Shown: piece by piece, positions 11,643-15,862 of the stretch
Numbering within the stretch: the stretch's first letter is position 1
Layout of the letters: each line of letters opens with the position of its first letter
Assembly: GCA_041661665.1 (NCBI GenBank)
Contig: JBAZTW010000043.1
Span: 1 to 15,862 of the forward strand
DNA from: GWC2-45-44 sp041661665
GTDB taxonomy: Bacteria; Planctomycetota; Phycisphaerae; Sedimentisphaerales; UBA12454
Direction of reading: 5' to 3'
DNA: 15,862 nucleotides
Notes under the pieces: generated by a model
The model's input: only the letters and a program-made list of their open reading frames with translations
Told to the model about the DNA's origin: nothing
Database searches by the model: none
Made by a program: the position numbers and the translations under genes

Positions 11643-14600
11643 TTATCTCGATAAATGAAAATTTTTCACACCAACCAGATATTCCATTTGCTGACAGAAA
11701 TCCGTTGATGGATTTACCGCAAGGCCTTTGCCCGCCGCTGCTTTGACCCTCACGCCCGCGTTTGTTTTGACGGTTATATAAACCGGACTTTTGCCCTTAT
11801 GTGCAGAGCAGATGGTTTTTATATTCGCGATTTTCTCTTTGGTAATCTCCGCCTCATTTAGCAGGATATTTATATTCGCCGCTAATTTCGCTCCCGCGTG
11901 TTCAAGCTCTATCAACTCCTCGCAAATAATCTGCGGCGTTTCTCTTGTCAAATCCAGCCGTCCCTTTACGAACAGAACCTTATCGACAGCGAGCATTCCG
12001 CCGAAGACAGCGAAACAATCCGACCACATTACGACCTCGCACGTTCCCTGCAAATCGACAATCGTAAAGACCGCCATTTTCGCGCCCGCGTTTCTGCCGT
12101 TGCGGGTAACGATATTACGAACCTTCTGAACCATTCCGCCGATGACGACGGTTTGGCCGCCTTTTTCCGCGCTAAGCTCCGCTGTATTCGCCGTACTGTA
12201 GACGCTGATTGCGTCAGCGTGCTGGCTAAGCGGATTTTTCGTAACGTACAGGCCGAGAACCTCTTTTTCGTAAGCGAGCATTTGCGCCTCAGGCCACGCG
12301 GGAACATCGGGCAATCGCTGATGGTCCTTTGCGTAATCCTTTTGCGTTTCCATCGCTCCGAATAAACCAAGCTGGCCATTGGCGCGGTCAACCTGCGAAT
12401 CGCTTCCCGCCTTCATCGCCATTTCCAGAGCCGCCAGCATTTGCGCCCGGCTTCCGCCCAACCTGTCGTAAGCTCCCGCCTTTATCAGCGATTCAATTAC
12501 CTGCTTATTCGCCAGACGCAGGTCAACATTTTCGCAGAAGTGGAACAGACTGTGAAACTGGCTCGTCTTTTCTCTTGCGATGATAATTTGCTCGACCGCT
12601 TTTTCACCAACGCCTTTAACCGCCGCCAGACCGAAGCGAATCAATCCCTTGCCTGCTTTGCGGTTGCTTTCTTCTTCGTAAATAACTGTAAAATCATTTG
12701 AGCTTTCATTTATATCGGGCGGGCAAACCTCGATGCCCATCTGCCGACATTCGCCGATATATTCAGCGACCTTGTCCGCGTCGCCCCGTTCGTAAGTTAG
12801 AAGCGAAGCCATAAATTCCAAAGGCCAATACGCCTTGAGATACGCAGTTTGAAAAGCGATAAATGAATATCGTGTCGCGTGGCTCTTATTAAAGCCGTAG
12901 CCCGCGAATCGTTCGATAAGTTCAAAAATTTCATCAGCCTTATGCTCGTTCAGACCTTTTTCGCCGCAGCCTTTTATGAATCGTTCCTTCTGCTTTGAAA
13001 TCGTCGAGGCCTGTTTCTTGCTAATGGCCTTAATCAGCGTATAAGCCTCCCGCAGCGGTATATCGCCGAGCCGGTTGCAGATACGCATCACCTGTTCCTG
13101 ATAAACCATAATGCCGAAAGTCTCTTCGAGAACTTCCTTCATAATCGGATGAGGCACCGACCATTTGGCGCCGTGCTTGCGGTCGATGAAATCGCCGATA
13201 AGAGCCATCGGGCCGGGACGATAAAGCGCGTTTGCCGCGATAAGGTCTTCTATGCGGTCGGGTTTCAGACGCATAAGTAAATCCTGCATCCCGCCCGATT
13301 CAAACTGGAACACGCCTCTGGTTTTGCCCGATGCGAAGATTTCAAAAACCTTCGGGTCTGTCAAATCTATTTTCTCAATATCGATTTTTACGTTATGCGT
13401 TGCCGCGACGAGGTCAATTGTCCGCTGAATAACGCTCAAAGTCCGCAGACCGAGAAAATCCATTTTCAGCAGTCCGATTTTATCAATCAGCGGACCTTCA
13501 AATTGCGTAATAACGTCTTCCGATTTCGTGTCCTTATACAAAGGCACAAAATTCGTCAAAGGCTCATCAGCGATAACCACTCCGCAGGCGTGAACCGATG
13601 CGTGCCGCGTAAGACCCTCAAGCTTTTTGCCGATGTCGATTGCTTTTTTCGTCATCGGATTCTGTTCGTAAGCCTTCTTCAAATCAGGCTCAATATGCAG
13701 CGCATCTTCAAGCGTAATATCCAAAGTCGCGGGCACTAATTTCGCCAGCCTGTCCGCCTCCGCCAATGGCACATCGAGCACTCTGCAAACATCTCGTATA
13801 ACGCCGCGAGCCTTCAATGTTCCAAAAGTTATAATCTGTGCGATATGGCCGTATTTGCTGCGGACGTATTCGAGAACCTTCGCTCTGCCATCCTGACAAA
13901 TATCAATATCTATATCGGGCATCTCGTTTCGCTGCGGGTCCATAAACCGCTCGAACAGCAAATCGTAGCGAATCGGGTCAACGTCGCAAAGGCCGAGACA
14001 ATATCCGACTACCGTGCCGACTCCGCTGCCTCTTGCTCCGGTTGGAATGTTATTCTCAGCCGCGAATCTGCAAAAATCCCAGACAATTAAAAAATAACTC
14101 GAAAAACCCTTGCTCTCGATGACTTCAAGTTCGTGGTCGAGTCTTTGTTTGATTTCGTCGGTGATTTTGCCGTAGCGTTTTTTCGCGCCTTCCATACATA
14201 ATTTCGTAAGGAATTTTTCAGGCGTTGATTTATCAGGCGTTTTAAACGATGGCGCGTGCCGCGTCTTTGTGTCGATTTCGACATTGCATCTTGCAGCGAC
14301 AACCAGCGTATTATCGCACGCATCGGGCACATCGCTGAACATCTGACGCATTTCATCGGGAGATTTTACATACACATCGCGAGGATAATGCAGCCTGTCC
14401 TCATCGTTCACTCGCTTTCCTGTACTAAGACAGGTCAAAGCGTCGTGAGCCTCATAATCGTCCGCCTCCAGAAAGTGCGCATCATTTGCCGCCAGCAAAG
14501 GCAGCGACATTTTGCGAGCCAAATCTATCACCGCCTGCCTGACCCACGGACAATCCGTAGGCTGATGCTCCTGAACTTCCATAAAGAATCGGCCTTCGCC

Positions 14601-15107
14601 GAAAATTTTCAGATATTCTTCAATCGCTTTTTTCGCCCAGGCCTCATCGTTTTTGGAAAGCGCGAAATTGACCTCGCCTTTCAGGCACGCCGTCGAGCAG
14701 ATAATCCCTTCGCTGAATTCCGCCAGAATTTCCTTATCTATTCTTGGCCGATAATAGAAGCCCTCGGTGTATCCGACGCTGGCAAGTTTGAGCAGATTTT
14801 TATAGCCTGTATTATTTTCCGCCAGCAGAATCAGATGATACGCTGCGTCGGCGATTGAAGATTTTTGTTTGTTAAATCGTGAATCAGGAGCTACATACGC
14901 TTCAAGGCCGATGATGGGTTTTATTTCCGCAGCGCGAGCCTGAAGGTAAAAATCCAGCACGCCGAACATATTGCCGTGGTCGGTAATCGCCACCGAATCC
15001 ATCGACAACTGCTTACAGCGTTTAAACAGCTTCCCAGGCGAAATCGCCCCATCTAAGAGCGAATACTGCGTGTGAAGATGAAGATGCGCAAATCCTTTTT
15101 CTGGCAT
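11643..15107 (-). CDS. dnaE: DNA polymerase III alpha subunit
   Basis: Replicative polymerase, 1154 residues, complete. Domains: N-terminal PHP (1-~280: HLHLH at 8-12, TDHG 42-45, GLEAYV 67-72, NDAHF 208-212); palm with the catalytic aspartates in MPDIDID (D398, D400) and the third in KMDFLGLR (D550); fingers with LYRPGP (628-633) and GYGFNKSHATRYS (736-748); helix-hairpin-helix region VKGVGEKAVEQI (830-841); clamp-binding motif QLGLF (912-916); and OB fold around 985-1055. It is DnaE1-like, without the fused 3' exonuclease of PolC. Many metal-site residues of the PHP domain are kept, unlike in E. coli, so it may bind metal. The ATG at 15107 has only a weak ribosome site. It has its own promoter and an unusual dyad at the transcription start. 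Confidence 0.97.
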   Translation of the reverse strand: MPEKGFAHLHLHTQYSLLDGAISPGKLFKRCKQLSMDSVAITDHGNMFGVLDFYLQARAAEIKPIIGLEAYVAPDSRFNKQKSSIADAAYHLILLAENNTGYKNLLKLASVGYTEGFYYRPRIDKEILAEFSEGIICSTACLKGEVNFALSKNDEAWAKKAIEEYLKIFGEGRFFMEVQEHQPTDCPWVRQAVIDLARKMSLPLLAANDAHFLEADDYEAHDALTCLSTGKRVNDEDRLHYPRDVYVKSPDEMRQMFSDVPDACDNTLVVAARCNVEIDTKTRHAPSFKTPDKSTPEKFLTKLCMEGAKKRYGKITDEIKQRLDHELEVIESKGFSSYFLIVWDFCRFAAENNIPTGARGSGVGTVVGYCLGLCDVDPIRYDLLFERFMDPQRNEMPDIDIDICQDGRAKVLEYVRSKYGHIAQIITFGTLKARGVIRDVCRVLDVPLAEADRLAKLVPATLDITLEDALHIEPDLKKAYEQNPMTKKAIDIGKKLEGLTRHASVHACGVVIADEPLTNFVPLYKDTKSEDVITQFEGPLIDKIGLLKMDFLGLRTLSVIQRTIDLVAATHNVKIDIEKIDLTDPKVFEIFASGKTRGVFQFESGGMQDLLMRLKPDRIEDLIAANALYRPGPMALIGDFIDRKHGAKWSVPHPIMKEVLEETFGIMVYQEQVMRICNRLGDIPLREAYTLIKAISKKQASTISKQKERFIKGCGEKGLNEHKADEIFELIERFAGYGFNKSHATRYSFIAFQTAYLKAYWPLEFMASLLTYERGDADKVAEYIGECRQMGIEVCPPDINESSNDFTVIYEEESNRKAGKGLIRFGLAAVKGVGEKAVEQIIIAREKTSQFHSLFHFCENVDLRLANKQVIESLIKAGAYDRLGGSRAQMLAALEMAMKAGSDSQVDRANGQLGLFGAMETQKDYAKDHQRLPDVPAWPEAQMLAYEKEVLGLYVTKNPLSQHADAISVYSTANTAELSAEKGGQTVVIGGMVQKVRNIVTRNGRNAGAKMAVFTIVDLQGTCEVVMWSDCFAVFGGMLAVDKVLFVKGRLDLTRETPQIICEELIELEHAGAKLAANINILLNEAEITKEKIANIKTICSAHKGKSPVYITVKTNAGVRVKAAAGKGLAVNPSTDFCQQMEYLVGVKNFHLSR

Positions 15108-15129
15108 AACTTAAGATTTTTATTATAAA

Positions 15130-15150
15130 AATGCGATTTATTTTCGCATT
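15130..15150 (-). promoter_or_regulatory. Dyad at the dnaE transcription start
   Basis: Perfect 7-bp inverted repeat AATGCGA (15130-15136) / TCGCATT (15144-15150) with a 7-base AT-only centre, beginning just after the dnaE -10 box and spanning the likely start site. Read on minus it is followed by TTT, so a weak attenuator is possible, but the position fits a protein-binding operator better. I do not match it to a known regulator. Confidence 0.45.
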
Positions 15151-15178
15151 ATTATAAGTGAAAAACACAAAATAGCAA
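15151..15178 (-). promoter_or_regulatory. Promoter of dnaE
   Basis: On the minus strand TTGCTA (15178-15173), 16-base spacer, TATAAT (15156-15151), about 45 bases before the dnaE ATG. Confidence 0.65.
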
Positions 15179-15220
15179 CTCTTGCCCAAAAATGAAAATT
15201 CAGAACTTCAGAACCCAAGC

Positions 15221-15420
15221 GAACCTGTCGCGGCGACCTGTCTCGTCGTAGTTTTAACGAAGACGGAAGCATAGCGAAGATGGATGCCGGGGATTGTTTA
15301 GCCGTCGCCGAAACGGCGACGCGTCATTGCGAGCGCAGCGCGGCAATCTCGTTTCAAATTTTAATTCCGACGAGGTCGCCCTGAGCGACCTGTAGTGAGC
15401 AGGGTCGAACTAAGTCGAAT
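15221..15420. repeat. Cluster of GC-rich palindromes
   Basis: Includes a perfect 7-bp hairpin GTCGCCG-AAA-CGGCGAC (15304-15320), the element GTCATTGCGAGCGCAGCG...GGCAATCTC (15323-15350), and GGTCGC-CCTGA-GCGACC (15374-15390), followed by CCTGTAGTGAGCAGGG and GTCGAA(T) repeats. Such elements are typical of non-autonomous dispersed repeats moved by RAYT-like transposases in other bacteria. No transposase gene is in the window. Confidence 0.65.
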
Positions 15421-15441
15421 AGGCGATGGAGCGGTCATTAA

Positions 15442-15474
15442 TTTGTAGGGTGGGCACTTTGCCCACGCGGTTAT
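15442..15474. repeat. TAGGGTGGGC palindromic repeat, copy C
   Basis: TTTGTAGGGTGGGC (15442-15455), ACTTT centre, GCCCACGCGGTTAT (15461-15474). Same arms as copies A (9136) and B (11324); only the 5-base centre differs from copy B. Confidence 0.85.
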
Positions 15475-15477
15475 ATG

Positions 15478-15505
15478 TCATTCCCGTGAAAACGGGAATC
15501 CACGT
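15478..15505. repeat. ATTCCCGT-GAAA-ACGGGAAT dispersed hairpin
   Basis: Perfect 8-bp stem with a GAAA loop (15480-15499) and the flank TCCACG. This is a widely dispersed intergenic palindrome type in many bacteria. It sits three bases after copy C of the TAGGGTGGGC repeat. Confidence 0.75.
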
Positions 15506-15518
15506 CATCTCTGAAAGC

Positions 15519-15570
15519 GTGTTCTCTGTGGCTAACATTTTTTCCTTTGTGCCTTTGCGTCTTTGTGGCC
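15519..15570. repeat. CTCTGTGG/TTTGTG degenerate repeat
   Basis: GTGTTCTCTGTGGCTAAC followed by TTTGTGCC, TTTGCG and TTTGTGGCC units. It is related to the sequence at 11581-11642 behind dnaE. Confidence 0.55.
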
Positions 15571-15749
15571 ATTTATCTTTTCTTACTTCTTTTTCTGATT
15601 TCAAATTATAGGCATCAGCATACAACAATCAAGAGAAAACCTCTCTACTAAATTTCGCCTTGTCGCAGCGTAGTCCGCAAGACGAAGACGGATCACCTAT
15701 TCCAAAACTTTTCATTCTTCAATTTTTCTCTGCCTGTACCGCACTTTCC

Positions 15750-15768
15750 CTGCAGGGTGCAGTTTTTT
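15750..15768 (+). terminator. Small terminator-like hairpin
   Basis: CTGCA-GGG-TGCAG (15750-15762) followed by six T. The stem is short, and the alternative palindrome CCCTGCAGGG (15748-15757) competes with it. No gene is seen upstream on plus, so its purpose is unclear. Confidence 0.35.
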
Positions 15769-15805
15769 GTTTCAACGCAAGGCGTAGCCGAAAAATTCAA
15801 TGCGA

Positions 15806-15840
15806 CAGTTCCAGAGGCAAATGTATTTGCCGGAGAACTG
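15806..15840. repeat. Large imperfect palindrome near the right edge
   Basis: Outer arms CAGTTC (15806-15811) / GAACTG (15835-15840) and inner arms GGCAAAT (15816-15822) / ATTTGCC (15825-15831) with a 2-base centre and a small 4/3 bulge. Could be a dispersed hairpin or the end of an element extending past the window. Confidence 0.6.
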
Positions 15841-15862
15841 GAGCTTTGAATTTAAAGAATCG

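Larger units (their letters stand above)
15179..15862. other. Non-coding repeat-rich region at the window end
   Basis: About 680 bases with no ORF that looks like a real protein. Short ORFs here translate known-style dispersed repeats (for example WIPVFTGMT, a typical product of the TTCCCGT-GAAA-ACGGGAA palindrome). The region is a chain of palindromes, listed separately where distinct, with the CGAAGACGG element present twice (15259-15267 and 15684-15692). A gene could begin beyond the right edge. Confidence 0.7.

Noticed and set aside
14256..14858. 200-residue plus-strand ORF
   Set aside because: Antisense shadow of dnaE, as are the plus-strand ORFs at 11791-12701, 13395-13739 and 13845-14090.
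15410..15628. 72-residue minus-strand ORF containing WIPVFTGMT, and the 61-residue plus-strand ORF opposite
   Set aside because: They are translations of dispersed palindromic repeats, with no ribosome site or domain.

Overview
The window looks like chromosomal DNA of a planctomycete, most likely of the Phycisphaerae type. The reasons are a secreted protein ending in a PEP-CTERM sorting signal (IPEPATLLLIGLGGLLLRGKK-type tail), intergenic regions full of short palindromic dispersed repeats, moderate GC content and frequent short-spaced sigma70-like promoters. This placement is an inference from gene style; there is no rRNA or other marker here. All the large genes are housekeeping or metabolic, and I see no phage, transposase, CRISPR array or toxin/defence system.

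Left block (1-3127, all minus strand): a sulfate assimilation operon. It reads rrf2 regulator -> DUF2061 small membrane protein -> cysH (Fe-S type APS reductase) -> cysD -> cysN (GTPase, cut by the window edge). CysDN makes APS from sulfate and ATP, and CysH reduces APS to sulfite. An 18-bp motif (TATTCCYAYRGWKTTART) occurs three times around the regulator: at the rrf2 promoter, in front of the DUF2061-cysHDN genes, and at the divergent promoter facing the PEP-CTERM gene. I read it as the operator of the Rrf2 protein.

Middle block (3257-6551): a PEP-CTERM exported protein on the plus strand, ending in a bidirectional terminator shared with a convergent tRNA-Arg(TCG). Then, on the minus strand, come a two-gene membrane operon (DUF2752 plus a Cys-rich multi-pass protein) and a cyclophilin. 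The cyclophilin is preceded in the same frame by a 36-residue lipoprotein signal ORF, separated from it only by one TAA codon.

Right-middle block (6715-11300, plus strand): a DUF47 (PhoU-like) gene two bases ahead of a PiT phosphate transporter, then hisH and hisF (the two subunits of imidazole glycerol phosphate synthase), then alanine racemase. Dispersed palindromic repeats sit in the hisH-hisF, hisF-alr and post-alr gaps.

Right block (11354-15178, minus strand): the complete DNA polymerase III alpha subunit (dnaE), followed downstream by a small two-helix membrane protein. The last ~680 bases hold no convincing gene. They are a patchwork of dispersed palindromes, some with relatives elsewhere in the window. 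The points most worth following up are the three-site Rrf2 regulon including the divergent PEP-CTERM gene, the lipoprotein/cyclophilin split, and the TAGGGTGGGC repeat family that sits inside an operon and forms gene ends.
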